64,000 bases of DNA from Zygaena filipendulae. Taxonomy: Eukaryota; Arthropoda; Insecta; Lepidoptera; Zygaenidae. Where the stretch lies: NCBI GenBank assembly GCA_907165275.2, contig OU015663.1, forward strand, positions 6,770,501 through 6,834,500, written 5' to 3'. The notes under the pieces are model-generated. The model made no database searches, was not told the DNA's origin, and saw nothing but the letters and a program-made list of their open reading frames with translations. The position numbers were made by a program, and so were the translations under genes. Of the stretch, positions 37,021-48,866 are shown piece by piece (within the stretch, counting starts at the first letter, position 1; every line of letters begins with the position of its first letter).

Positions 37021-37529
37021 CACACCGGCAGAATTAGCGGAACATAAAAAGGCAGAGTATAGAAATAATAACATATATGTATTAAAACAAATTATTATTA
37101 GGCATGAAGTAATAAACTAATATACATCTTTTAACATGGACTTTAAGAAGTTTTTAGTTAAATTTTATTAAAAGTAATCAAAATTTAAAAAAAAAATCTC
37201 TAGTTTGTGAGAACACAGACAATGTTGCAAATAAAAGTTGAATCACGAAGGGGAAACACACGTTATTAATCGTTCATTTATTTAGTGTTAAAATCACAGT
37301 AATCTTTAAGTTGCAACATTAGATAGTTGTGTGCCCACAAATTAGAGAAAAAGTGTTTTTTTTTTATTATTATTTTAAATAAAATTTAATAATTTAATTA
37401 CAAACTTTTAAAGTGTTAAAAGATGTATATTAATTTATTACTTCACGTCTTATTATTATTTGTTTTAATATATATACGTAATTATTTCTATACTCTGCCT
37501 TTTTATGTTCCGCTAATTCTGCCGGTGTG
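37021..37529. mobile_element. MITE with more than 100-bp inverted repeats
   Basis: Left end 'cacaccggcagaattagcgg' and right end its exact inverse; complementarity continues with small gaps for about 115 bases on each side ('aacataaaaaggcagagtat', 'aataataa', 'aaacaaattattatta'). Bordered by TA on both sides. 509 bp, AT-rich, no ORF. Likely mobilised by a Tc1/mariner enzyme. Confidence 0.8.
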
Positions 37530-39629
37530 TATAGTTACTACTTGTTCATGAAGATTTATAACATTAATTACATTCATCACAACAATGTATGTACACAGTA
37601 CACTTATATCAGAATTTTATAATCTGTACACTACAATAAAATTATATCTACCGTCTCTATCGTCTAAACTCTAGCGTATATAAAGACAAAATAAAAAGGG
37701 ACTATAAAAAATAAGTGCCTGTCTAATAACGATTTTGAGCCTAATTAAAATGGGTCATTCTGAGTTGTGCCCGCCTCTAATGACCCACCACCTGTGACAA
37801 ATAGTAAATTTTGTATGTAAAAGGTTATAAAACTTCCTATTCATCACCGGTGACCCAACAACTGAGAATGAACCGTTGATATATTAGGCTGAAAATTGCA
37901 ATTAGATCATAAAAAGGCCAGAGAAATAAAAGAGCACGGGTAATTAACATTTTAGTCATTACTACATAATTTTATCATATAATTATTATTAATATATAAT
38001 GTATATTACAATGTAATAATTAGGTGTCCGAACCACATTCTTTTACTATAATTACACGGTGTTTGGCGCTCATGGATCGGTATATTTTTTAGGGACCCGT
38101 AAATTTCTATCCATATATAAAGAAAGGTTTTGCTGACCAAATTTATCAGAAGATTTAGAAGATTTATAGGATACCAATAACTAGACGTCACGGGCATACT
38201 CATTTAACCAAATAGTAAACAGTAATTAAGATTATTCATGATCTAAATTCAATGATATAATAATGTTGATTTAAACTGGAATTTAAAGAATTTTGCAATA
38301 GGACCGCTCAAGTTCTATATTGGAATGAAATGGCAGATCTCAAAGAATCACCACTACGACATCACAGTGGCAATTGAACATTATATTCATAACCTCCTTT
38401 TTAACACGGTTAAAAAACTACCAGTGTGCGTGCAGCATTGTCATGGACAAAGCTGGCCTGAGGTTGATTATTATCGGCTGGATACGGTACGGACACACAG
38501 TAGCCTACTGTCTTCCAGAACTGACAGACAGTACATTTGCCATTGAAGGGCGAAGAAGATACGCCCATAAGTGAAATTGGCCAATCCATAGCCATCTCTA
38601 GAGATGACTATGACTATGAGACAATGCTTAAAGGAGTCTCAGAGCTGATTTTGATAAAAACTAAAACTGCATAGGTACTTGGATATATTTTTTTATAATA
38701 TTCTTAGCCAGGAGCCTAACCCGTTGATTTCGAAAAGAAAGACAGCCTGTATTATTGCGCCATTCGATAGTGTCACTTATATTATCTTATATGGATCAAA
38801 TTTTGGGAAGTAAATGGCAACTAACGGAAAGGCGTCATTTAAAAAAAATTATATTTAATTGTTTAACTTTAGCCAATCGATTGTTCAGAATGGAAGAAAA
38901 TTAAATACCTAGTATTTTCTTAAACATTAAACTTTCCCTTAGTTTACAATTACATCCCAGAATTTGATACTTATAAGCTCAATAATACTTAATCCTTAAG
39001 CCTTACTCCTTAATCCCTCTTTTTTCAAAATCGACGAGTTTGAGTTTGAGAAAAAAAAATCTAAGAAATTTCTTTAAAAAAATTCTGAGTACACAGTTTT
39101 AATTTTTGTCAAAATTGGTTCCGAGACTTCTTTGAGCATTTTTTAATATTCCTTAATCTTAAATGGTTTATCTTTATTTTAAAACTACTTAAAGTCTAGT
39201 CTTCAAATCGTCATAACGTGGTAGTATTCGAAAATACATAACATCTAGAAACTAAAAAAATATAAATATGAAATAAAGGCCAGATTTCGAGTGATATTAT
39301 GAAGGGAAAAAAGAAGAATCACAATCATCGTCACACTTAGTACACAAGTTCAATGAGTGAAAATCCATGATCGAAACACCCTGTATGTGTAACAAATAGC
39401 AAAGATTTCATCCTACCAATGTAACAACATTATTCACATCATTTTTTTTTATACAGGGTTATCTGTTTTTATTTTGGTATTACGCGTTTTTTTCAAGTTT
39501 GCAGATAAATTGCGCCGTGGTTCTTTGTAGCTGCCAGAACTAGGAAACACGGACTTAACTTGAAATAAACACGTCGTAAATTCCTTTAACGGTGTCTCAG
39601 TATAACAGTAGTAAACCAATATGCCTTGA

Positions 39630-40120
39630 AATTTTTTTGTAAATTTTTTTAATGTTTTTATTTTTAATTTCTTTGTTTCTTTGTTTTTTTTTTTTTAATT
39701 GTATTATTTTAAACACAAAGGGATTTAAAAAAAATTATATTTAAACACTGTCGAAGTTCAAAAAAATTTCTTCATTTCATTCCTTTAAATAATCGACATT
39801 AATTATCTGAAGACTGAATATGAGAAACAACAAGTAATAAAAACGCGTTTTAAATACCTACTACCAGTTTGCTTCGCAAGATTTTGTTGAATTTTTTAAT
39901 ATTTTTATTTTTTGTTTTTAATGGGGTTTTGTTTTTTTTTCTTTGTTTTTTTTTTTTTAAGAATTATATTTTAAACACAGGAAATAAAAAGAAAATTCCA
40001 TCAAGACATTTAAACACTGTCGAAGTTCTAAAATTTCTTCATTTTATTCCTTGAAATAAACGACAATTAATTAATTATCTGAATACCTATGAAAAACAAA
40101 AAGTGATAAAAACTCGTTTA
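39630..40120. repeat. Tandem duplication of about 240-260 bp
   Basis: Two diverged units share 'tttctttgtttttttttttt', 'atttaaacactgtcgaagtt', 'aaatttcttcatttcattcc' and 'tcgacattaattatctgaa' in the same order (first near 39660-39845, second near 39920-40110). It lies just 3' of the Max stop codon, so it may be part of the Max 3'UTR on the minus strand. Confidence 0.6.
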
Positions 40121-40320
40121 AAAAAGAAAATAACTTTAAATTTAATTTGAGAATCCAAATTTCTCAATTGCAGATTTTTTTTTGTTTAAGGCGATACAGA
40201 GTTAAATTGGTAACTCACTATCTGTACTAATATACCCTTAAAGGAATGTATCAAATAAAAATTAACCCTGTAAAGGTTTTTCTGTACATTAAATTTTGTG
40301 TTCGGAACAATAACTTAAAC

Positions 40321-43300
40321 CTAGTTATTTGCACCGATCTTGAGTTTTTTGACTCGGCGAGTGGTGCACTCTTCGTCTGAACTGTTTGAATCTTGTATCT
40401 CATGATCATCATCATCATCATAATCATCATCTTCATCCGTGTCTCCAAGAAGCTCACGGATGTCCGTAATATTGCCATTAAGTTTTGCCCTCTCTAGGTT
40501 TCTAACTGTAAATAAAACAATAAAAATATCGTGAGAAAATGTGGTAAGCCGCGGGGCACAGCTAGTATTACATAAAATTACAACTTATTTAATAAATTCC
40601 TCTAAAAATGGCGATTTTATAAATATTTTTTCCGATCGTTCGAATAGACATTAACATCAACGTTAACATTAACGCAGGTGGAGCAGTAGCATTATGAAAA
40701 CAAACGGCAACGGTCTACCTTAAAATCTAAATAAAAAAGCTTACTTTCTGTTTCAAGTTGCGCGTTTTGTTTCTTCAGATCTTCAATATCCTGATGGTGC
40801 GAGGAGTTTTTCCGCCTCATAAATTGAATGTATTCAGCTGCTTTCTTCAATATTTGCGCGCGACTCGCCTATTTTAATAACAAAGTACGTATATGAAAAT
40901 GAGCAAAACAATTCTCTTTCCGAGAATGGGGCACAGAGAAGTAGCGTTCATACTGGCCAAAAACACAGTACTAAGATATTTTGTATAAGATACTAGCTGT
41001 TCCCCGCGGTTTGACCCACGTTAATTTTGGACATCCTGCGGGAATTCCGAGGGGAAAAGTACGCTATGTCCTTTTCTGTACTGTCTGATGATCGGTTGAG
41101 GAGTTAGGCGTGAAAGAGTAACAACGTACCTTTTGCGACCCTTCCAACTGTTACTATCGTTAAATACCCAATTTACACAAAATTATTTACCTAAACAGAC
41201 AGACAGACGCGGCGGAGGTCTGTTTAATAAAATGTAAGGATTTCACAGACCTCTTTATCTTGTTTTTCATCCGAAGGTATTTTTATTGAAACGTTTCACG
41301 CAATAAGTCCCGAAGCTAAATATTTAAACTACTACCCGCAGTATCACCAGACCCCTTTTAAATTGTACTAGCTGTTCCCCGCGGTAATTTCGGAGTTTCC
41401 GCGGGAATTTAGGATTACAATAGCCTATGTTACTCAAGAATAATGAAGCATTTTAATGGTGAAAGAAGTTTCGAAATCAGTCCAGTGGTTTTGGAGTTGA
41501 ATCGTAACAAAAAATAAATAATTTCAAATTAATAAAAATAAACATTGATAAAGAACATTAAAATTTAGGGTGGGGGACTCGTGACGTCATTATTCGGTAT
41601 AAGCCCCGTACAAAGTACAAACTGCACTGGGTTGTAACGTCACGCAAAATTTCACCTCAATGTATCGCCGTTATTTTTTTATTACGCAAAAAAAAAATAC
41701 GTGTACATAATTTTTTATTCATCTATACGACTGACTAAAAAAAACTTAATCAGCCAAATCCCGAATGCTAACTACCTACCCTACTAATATATTATATAAA
41801 TGCGAATGTAATTTTCTTATTTGTTATGCTCGTTATGATTTTTATACACGTTGGCAGAGGTACAGAAAAGGATATAGGATACTAACTATTTACTCCGGAA
41901 TTCCTTGGGAAACTCTGAAATTGACGCAGGTAAAACTGCGGAGAGCAGCTAGTAATACATCTAGGGTTAGTTTTCTAAATGAATTTTCCTTTAAAAACAT
42001 TTTAATTATGTCTCAGAAAGTGTCTCGATCTTGATAGTATCATCAGAATAATTTATTGTAAGTACTACCTACATGTGGCGTGTGAAATATTTACTCAGGT
42101 TTTACCCCACGTTTTTATTTTTTTGTCTGATCAATGCCCTAGATTGGTGAGGAGAGTGATGTTTCGACTGGTACCCAAGACGTTAGTGTTAGCGTTTAGC
42201 AAATTTTTCAACAAAACCTTTTATCTTAATTTTTTTTTTTTTTATTATTATATTTTCAACAAGATTTTAGTTGCAGTCAGCCATCTTTTAAAATGGATTG
42301 TAGTACTCTACAAAATTTTAACCCTCTTATTTTATACCAATTTTTTTGTGGTTTTCACCAATAGATAGTAATTCAAGAGAAAGGTTTAAATATATCATTT
42401 GTCAAGGTTTTGTTGAAATATAATATGATAATTTTAAAAGTGTAGGAAAAGTACTTTATTACGCTGTTATGCTTTAGTACTCAACCTATCATTTTGAAAT
42501 GCATATGTCATGTTATCAGGGGTACAGAGGACATAGGGTACTTTTTACCATAGATTTCTTGCCGGATCTCTGAAATTAATGTGGGTTAAACTGTGGGGAA
42601 CAGCTATTATAGACCATTGTTCTTTTAAACCATCACCATATAATTGCCATGCCTTATATGCATAATACAGTTTCAGACACATTTAAATTCCATTTTGCAA
42701 TTTTGGGTTTACATGTCTAACCAATAAAAAACTATTTAAGCAGTTTTAATGGGCCTATATTAAAACTGCGTAAATACATTTACCATATAATTGAATATTT
42801 GTACTTTGGACTACAATGAACAATAGGAAAAAAAGATGAAATTGCCAAATTTCTAAATAAAATTACTGATGAAAAAAATGTTTTATGTGTATAACCTTAA
42901 AGTGCAAGTTAACTCTTTGCTGATGTCCAAAAGTGTACAGCTGAAATAATCCCATGTGTGTACACAGTCATTGATTTTAAAATTTTATTACTTCCATCAA
43001 AAGAAAGCCATTAAAATTATATTTGTTACCTATTGGTGCAGCAGTGTTCTTAGCTCCCGTCTGGTGATGGAACATCAAGGACCTGCCTACATTCTTTTTT
43101 AATAAAACAAAACCTTTTTATTTGTAAAATTTAACAAATGATTTAAATTTCTTTACCTTACTTACCACTTTCTCTCCTTGTAAGGAAGGAACTGAATCAC
43201 GTAAGGATGTAAAACTGTCCTTAATATGGTCCCGTCTCTTCCTTTCTAGCGCATTATGATGGGCCCTTTTCTCTGCCTGAAAACATAGTTTGGATCACAT

Positions 43301-43632
43301 ACAAAAAAGTCAACATGATCATTAGGAATTTGACCAATACTCAATAAATTATATGTATTTGGTTACTACTTATAGATGGAGGGTAGGAAAATAATTTGGG
43401 AACCAAGAAAATTTGATCATAAAATATGTAGTGATTTACCTGAGAATAATAACCTCCGCTACCAACACTATTTCGGATGGGCGTGCGAGAGTCAGAGTCA
43501 TTTTCGGCCTAGAACAAACGTGAAAACTTAGCTAATAATAATGAATTTTAAGAAAATAGCACGGGAACTGATTATTTTGTGTACACATACATCACTCTCA
43601 ATATCGATATCACGGTCGTCATCACTCATCAT
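40321..43632 (-). CDS. Max: Max: bHLH-leucine-zipper dimerisation partner of Myc, Mad and Mnt
   Basis: Exons on the minus strand: 43632-43591, 43508-43440, 43276-43166, 40868-40745, 40505-40321 (TAG). All phases agree; 176 residues. The start peptide [14 protein letters not shown] resembles the vertebrate Max start. Exon 3 carries the DNA-binding basic region and helix 1 ([35 protein letters not shown]), with the H, E and R residues that read CACGTG. Exon 4 continues [20 protein letters not shown] and the leucine zipper. The last exon holds an acidic run ([11 protein letters not shown]) and a basic end RRVKKLKI, probably a nuclear signal. The exon 3 donor gives an extra Val (GEKV-ASRAQ) if gtaagt is used; a GT three bases earlier would remove it. 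Exon 2 (23 residues, serine-rich) could be alternative, as the 9-residue insert is in vertebrates. Confidence 0.95.
40993..41130 (-). repeat. Helitron fragment in Max intron
   Basis: CTAG plus 'ccccgcggtttgacccacg', then 'gtccttttctgtactg' and 'gatgatcggttgagg'. Reverse orientation, 5' end lost. Confidence 0.6.
41368..41745 (-). repeat. Helitron fragment followed by a second dispersed repeat
   Basis: 41368-41510 begins CTAG plus 'ccccgcggtaatttcggagt' (Helitron family, reverse). 41540-41745 matches 17005-17210 in the Dscam intron ('gtgacgtcat', 'cgtacaaa', 'caatgtatcgccgttatttt', 'atacgtgtac'). Confidence 0.55.
41779..41952 (+). repeat. Helitron copy in Max intron
   Basis: From 'cctactaatatattatataa' to 'cgcaggtaaaactgcggaga' and CTAG (41949-41952). 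Forward orientation, decayed middle. Another weak fragment of the same family is near 42520-42606. The rest of the 2.3-kb intron 40869-43165 shows no gene. Confidence 0.6.
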
Positions 43633-43803
43633 TATGATTGTTATTCAAATATTTCAACTAAAAGGGACAAGATTTGTAATCTACAAAGTCGCCCAATATT
43701 TTAATAAATAAAGAAACTTGATAATCAAATCACTACACAAAGTACCACATAACCCAAGTCTGACAACTTAAAAAAAAAGTAAAAAGACAAACCAAAAAAA
43801 GTA

Positions 43804-44713
43804 GAGATGTGTCAACTCAAGTCTCAATATACCAACTCGAGTTAACTGGTAAGGTGCCCTTATGGCTGCATGGACTAAGTTTCCTTTGCCTTCCCTGAAA
43901 GGGGTACACTTTACGGTAACTTTATGGTAATGTGTTCTTTTTGGTTTGATCTCGTGATCAACCTCGGAACAATCATTGGTCAACCGCTCAGAACAATTTG
44001 TTCTGAGGTCAACCGTGTCAGTCCTTTGACATGAGTGGTCGACAGCGTGACATGACAATGACGTGAATAAAAGTATACTGAACTGCGTTCCACTATAAAC
44101 AGTAACCAGTATAGCTCAGTATAGCGAACTATAAAGGAACGGCTTCGCAAATCGCAATATACTGAACTGACGTCATGCCTTACAGTGCTCACAATATTAC
44201 AGATTTGACTTTTGAGGTTATGTTATTTATTTATTTATTTCAACTATTTGCACAAAATGGTCCAAAATGCGGACTTAATGCCATTGTGGCATTCTCTGCC
44301 AGTCAACCTTAAAGATTTTCAGAATGTGCACTTGGTTGTGCTTATGTTAATATTAAATTAGCGGATTCAGTTGTTATTGTTTGTTTCTTGTTAAGTGGGT
44401 AAATATTGTATTTATTTACAGATAGACGAAAATTATTTAACAGTAATAAACTAAAACTAAACCTAACCTAAAATAAAGCTGAAATATTGTTAAGTATTTA
44501 TGTATTTCTAAAAACCTATTTATTTAAATTCTGCCTAAGAAGTTTCGCAATCATAGTAGTCCTAACAGAGAGCTGGATAAAAGAACAAATAGGTATGTAA
44601 AAAAGTAAATCATACACTAATTTCTTTCTGCTAACTCGAGTTGTGAAACTCGAGCAAACTGAATTTCAACTCGAGTTGACTCGAGTTGTGTTTTTTCTGA
44701 GTTGGCACATCTC
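43804..44713. mobile_element. 910-bp inverted-repeat element between Max and the divergent small gene
   Basis: Ends GAGATGTGTCAACTCA (43804) and TGAGTTGGCACATCTC (to 44713), an imperfect 16-bp inverted pair, with several 'aactcgagtt' palindromes near both ends. The interior shows no transposase. It begins 171 bases upstream of the Max start codon and so occupies the presumed shared promoter interval. Confidence 0.6.
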
Positions 44714-45143
44714 AAAAAAAACCTAGGTATAAGTAGGTATAAGTATCTGTAGCAACTATACAGTAATGGATCACTATGAAGCAAATTTTACAAAGTTAAT
44801 TTTGTAAAACAAAATAAAATTTTAACTAAAAATTAAAACCGACTTCAAAACAAACAAAAATGTAAAAGAATAAAGAACATTACAGAATATTATTTTCTTT
44901 ATAATTATTATCATTAATTTATTATTTACAAAATTGTATAATAACATTTTAGGGGGATTTTTAAGTAAGTAAGTAAGTAATTTTTATGAATTTTATGGGT
45001 TTTTGACTTCAGCAGTTTTAGAGGTGAGTATTTTTGAGAGTTGGTAGCACTGGACTTTTTGGTTCCAAATTCCAATTTTCAATTTTTAGCGCGAAGTGTA
45101 AACTTACTAAAATTATTACTATTCTCATTTCTCATGTTAAAAT

Positions 45144-46278
45144 ATGAAAAACTCATTCTGTAACATGGATTTTAAGAAAAAAAACTTCTTCAGCAACGTG
45201 CGCGCTGAAGCTGACTCAAATAAAGCTAGACTGAAAAAATGTATAGTGACAATGAAAAAATTACGATGTAAGTTTTGTTCTGAAATCGAAACCAATAATC
45301 TATCTATACTATAATAAAAGAGTAGAATCCGTGTACATTGAATATTTTTAACAAAAACTGAGAGGGGGCGATAAACGAAGAGTAATCAACTACAAAAAAA
45401 GGTTTTTTTAAATCTTTTCTGTCTGTCTGTCTGTTCGCGATAATCTCCGAATCTATGGAACGGATTGTCATGCGGTTTTCACAGGTAGATTAAGCTTAAC
45501 CTGGACCTACATATAGGCTTTATTTCATTGAAATCGGATGTCGGGAAAAAAAATTGTTGTATAAAAACCGCGCGTGTTGTGAAACCGCGGAGCACAGCTA
45601 ATCCAAAATAAAATGAGTACACAGAGATTTGCTTTTGCGATTTCGATTTAGCTTTGAGAAATTAACGAATGGCTACAATAAGTTATTTTTAAGCTTCTCA
45701 GTTTGATCTGTATTTTGGAGGTTTTCGTATAAAATTTTCATTAATCGGTTCAGTAGTTTTTTCAGAATCCTGAAAAAACTGAGACACAATACTGATTAAC
45801 CAACTAAATTTTATTAAGTAGGTATTTCTTATCTATTTAACCGTAGGTTAGGAATGAAATAATAAAATTTAAACAAGAACATCAGTAAAAAGTATAAAAT
45901 TAAAAAAATTAAATTCAGAACGTTGAAAATTACTATTTAGCATAATTTTTGTGGGGGTTTTTTTAATAATATTTTTACCTATACCTGCCGAATACCGAGC
46001 AATAGGGTAAAAAATAAAAGATAATATCTAGTTTATTATAACCTATGATTTATTTTAGGAATAAAATAGGGCGATCATAGAATGTCTTTGGCGATCAGCC
46101 TCCCTTCGATACCTAGGTAGGTATAACATAATAATTATGTACAACATTATGTAGGTAATATAATATACCTATTAATCTTTTTATTACAGTGACTGCAGCT
46201 GAAACTGAAGTAGAATTAGCAGCATTGAACCACGCTCAATTATGGAAAGACGTTCAAGAATTGAAAACGCTTTCGTAA
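45144..46278 (+). CDS. Small helical protein of unknown function (two exons)
   Basis: Exons 45144-45267 and 46190-46278 (TAA), joined in phase through T|gtaagt and ttattacag, giving 70 residues; starting at the second Met (45165, context aacATGg) gives 63. The product is charged and predicted mostly helical (RAEADSNKARLKKCIVTMKK, ETEVELAALNHAQLWKDVQ). There is no signal peptide or membrane segment. I do not recognise the family; it could be a subunit of a coiled-coil complex. AATAAA lies about 30 bases after the stop. The gene is head-to-head with Max, about 1.5 kb away. Its only intron contains a Helitron. Reality rests on good splice sites, phase and codon sense. Confidence 0.5.
45303..45601 (+). 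mobile_element. Helitron, second family
   Basis: Starts TCtatactataataaaagag, has 'ctgtctgtctgtctgttcgc' and 'gaatctatggaacggattgt', and ends with hairpin 'ccgcgcgtgttgtgaaaccgcgg' written here as two arms (ccgcg, cgcgg) plus 'agcacagCTAA'. A shorter relative is at 50971-51128. Confidence 0.7.
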
Positions 46279-46415
46279 TAAAAATTCATGTGAAAAAAAC
46301 CTTAAAATGAACAATAAACGAGTTTTTAGTTTCGACGGTACCTAGAAAAATCCCTTTACCTACTTATTACCTACCTATACCTAAATGCGAAAGTAACTCT
46401 GTCTTTCGGTCTTTT

Positions 46416-46579
46416 GTTTTACCCTAACGCGATCGAAACCACGTGCAATTAAAACCGACTTCCAAAAACACAAAACAAAACAAAATACCGATTTAATCTT
46501 TACCCTAACGCGATCGAAACCACGTGCAATTAAAACCGACTTCCAAAAACACAAAACAAAACAAAATACCGATTTAATC
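46416..46579. repeat. 81-82-bp perfect tandem duplication
   Basis: The block beginning 'taccctaacgcgatcgaaac' and ending 'aaaataccgatttaat' occurs twice back to back (about 46421-46498 and 46502-46579) with almost no differences. It contains the end of the 'aaccgacttccaaaaacaca' family, so the duplication is recent. Confidence 0.75.
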
Positions 46580-47273
46580 CAAAAGACAAAAATACACGTA
46601 ATATTATTGTTGGTTTGTGCTACCACTGATCGGTTTGAATTCGGTGACAAGCCCGCTGGTGTCTTCCCACTTGGGTTGTTCTGCTCACGAAGGCTGGTGG
46701 CGGGAGTCGACTTAGCCCATCTTCGCCCTCTATATTTGACTTGTCACCGACTTCATACCGATCAGTGGTAGCACAAACCAACAATAATATTACGTGTGTT
46801 TTTGTCTTTTGGATTAAATCGGTATTTTGTTATTTTTAGTTTTTTATTTTAGGTTTTTAGTTTTGTGTTTTTGGAAGTCGGTTTTAATTTTTTTGTTAAA
46901 ATTTTGTTTATTTCTCGCTTTTAAGTGACTTAGTTCGTAATTTCTCTAAGTTACAATAGCCTACTATCAACTGCTCATAACCTTTTACAAAATATAGCTT
47001 TTCCCGATGCAGGGACGTTAATTTTTGAGGAGTTCTCCTAGTACATCACCATCAGTTCCACTTCACCATATACATTGTGACGGGCATAAATTGTTTAGAA
47101 ACCATAAAAGTTAAAGATTCGGAACCCGTGAAATACCCATTATTGAGTAGTTCCGATGACCATCTGTGGTCTTCATCATCAGTTCCACTTCTTCAAATTT
47201 TATAAAAAAAAAAAAAAAAACATACATACAATCGAACATAGAACCTCCTCCTTTTTGGAAGTCGGTTAAAAAC
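46451..47273 (-). mobile_element. 'AACCGACTTCCAAAAA' family element, reverse copy
   Basis: Bounded by 'aaaaccgacttccaaaaaca' on the left and 'tttttggaagtcggttaaaa' on the right, so both ends are inverted copies. Inside are the palindromic half (46612-46885) and blocks shared with 48115-48750 and 48867-50063 ('gacgggcataaattgtt', 'ggttccgatgaccatctgtg' in reverse). Non-coding. From 47274 to 48114 only plain AT-rich sequence was seen. Confidence 0.65.
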
Positions 47274-48114
47274 ACTAAAAAGAATTAGCGAAATTGGTCC
47301 ATCAGCCGTTAACGCGTGATGCTGCGACCAAGGGAAATAGGGATTGATTTTTTTTATACCTACCTTTACACACACCTTTATATCGTACATAGTTACATAC
47401 ATACCTACATTATCATAGTTGCTGCGTGTAGGGTCATTTAAAATACCTGTCATAGGTACATGTTTTTTCTAGTTCATAACTCAGACGAAATAAAAAGTTT
47501 TCGTCTGAGGTTCATAATAGATTTTTTCGTATTAATTTCGGTGTTTCCACGGATAATATATTCCGGGATAAAAGTGGGTACCCTACGTCATTTTCTATAC
47601 CGATTATTGAGTGTTAGTAGTGTAGAGTATTAGTATTAGTTGGATAATTATGAAATTGAATGAATGACTGAAAAAAGAAAACATAGTTTAGTTCATTTTT
47701 ATAAATTTAAGTATACTTAATCTTCGATAGATATTCGACCTTGATTACCTAAACACCTAGTTACCTTACTTATCATATTATATTAAATAATATCACGACA
47801 ATCTCATTATACTTACCTATATTTCTCACTAATTATGTTGTATGGAAAATCGGAAATTGGTTCAGCCGTTCTTATGCTTAGGTATATGAACGCTGTTAAA
47901 AACTATGTATGAAGACCGTGTTAAATTCGAACAATTAGGGTTCCAAAGGTGTCTACTATAGGTAGGTATTAAATCTTTTTTTCATAAAACTATATACATA
48001 AAACTGCATTTAAATTAATATTAAATTAATATAAAAATATAATTTAAGTTTTCTCTCTTCGCTCACATCCGTGACGCCACATGCGGCACCAGCGGAAGAT
48101 CAGCGTCGAATTAA

Positions 48115-48750
48115 CGTCCCTGCATCGGGAAAAGCTATATTTTGTAAAAGGTTATGAGCTTTTGCAGTTAAGTTATTATCACTTACGGCCGCACTCAGAG
48201 TCGACTATAATGATTACTTAGTTAAGTATAGATTTTTGAAACAAAACTGCGGCAATCAGAGACGTTCAGTAAATTAATGTTAGTTGGCATTTAATTAGTT
48301 AAATGCCAATTAACATTAATTTATTAAACTTACTTATTTATTAATTTATTAACTTTATTTATTACGGCAATTTTGTTTTAAAAATCCATACTTAACTAAG
48401 TGATCATTAAAGTCGACTCTGAGTGCGGCGGTTAGATAAATTATAAACCAGCCCACTTAAAATCGAAAGATAAACAAAATTTTAACAAAAAAATTAAACC
48501 GACTAGTTAAAACACAAAAATGCCTTAAACTATAAAGTTAAAAATAATAAAAATACCGATTTAAGCCAAAAGACAAAATACAAGTAAAATTATTACCTAT
48601 TTTTTTTGAAGTCGGTGACAAGCCAATAGGGAGGGGGAGATGGGCTAAGCCAACTCCAGCCACGAGCTCGTCGTGAGACTCGTGAGCAGAACAACCCAAG
48701 TGGACAGACACAAGCGGGCTGTGTATTTTTTTTTGTCTTTTGTTTGTTCC
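48115..48750 (+). mobile_element. 'AACCGACTTCCAAAAA' family fragment carrying a MITE insertion
   Basis: Homologous to 49605-49870 ('aacgtccctgc.tcgggaaaagc', 'aaaattttaacaaaaaaatt', 'gaagtcggtgacaagcc') but split by the MITE at 48187-48431. The undisturbed copy allows the insertion site to be read directly. Confidence 0.65.
48187..48431. mobile_element. MITE with about 65-bp inverted repeats and TTA target duplication
   Basis: Left 'ggccgcactcagagtcgact' and right its inverse 'agtcgactctgagtgcggcg', complementary over about 65 bases, with a central palindrome 'ggcatttaattagttaaatgcc' split around 48290-48311. TTA borders both sides. The homologous uninterrupted copy reads 'taacTTAgagag' at 49671-49680, supporting TTA as target. 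Confidence 0.8.
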
Positions 48751-48866
48751 TACGCTAAACTTATCGTACCTAAGTATATAATATGACAGAGGGATGGCCG
48801 GACACCGAGAGTAGGTACCTATATAGGTACTTTTTAACCGACTTCCAAAAAGGAGGAAGTTCTATT

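Larger units (their letters stand above)
35183..40320. other. Gene-free stretch between the REJ-type gene and Max
   Basis: Contains the REJ-gene poly(A) signal (35274), a truncated reverse Helitron (35450-35605), a small hairpin element (36481-36597), a large-inverted-repeat MITE (37021-37529) and a tandem duplication (39630-40120) that may fall in the Max 3'UTR. Short ORFs around 38325-38600 match nothing I recognise. Confidence 0.65.

Noticed and set aside
38325..38595. Overlapping ORFs of 61-73 residues on both strands
   Set aside because: No domain, signal peptide or splice support; possibly a worn repeat, not enough to call.
41765..42368. Two plus-strand ORFs of 89 and 97 residues in the Max intron
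   Set aside because: The first is a translated Helitron copy, the second is poly-T-rich low-complexity sequence; neither has splice or homology support.
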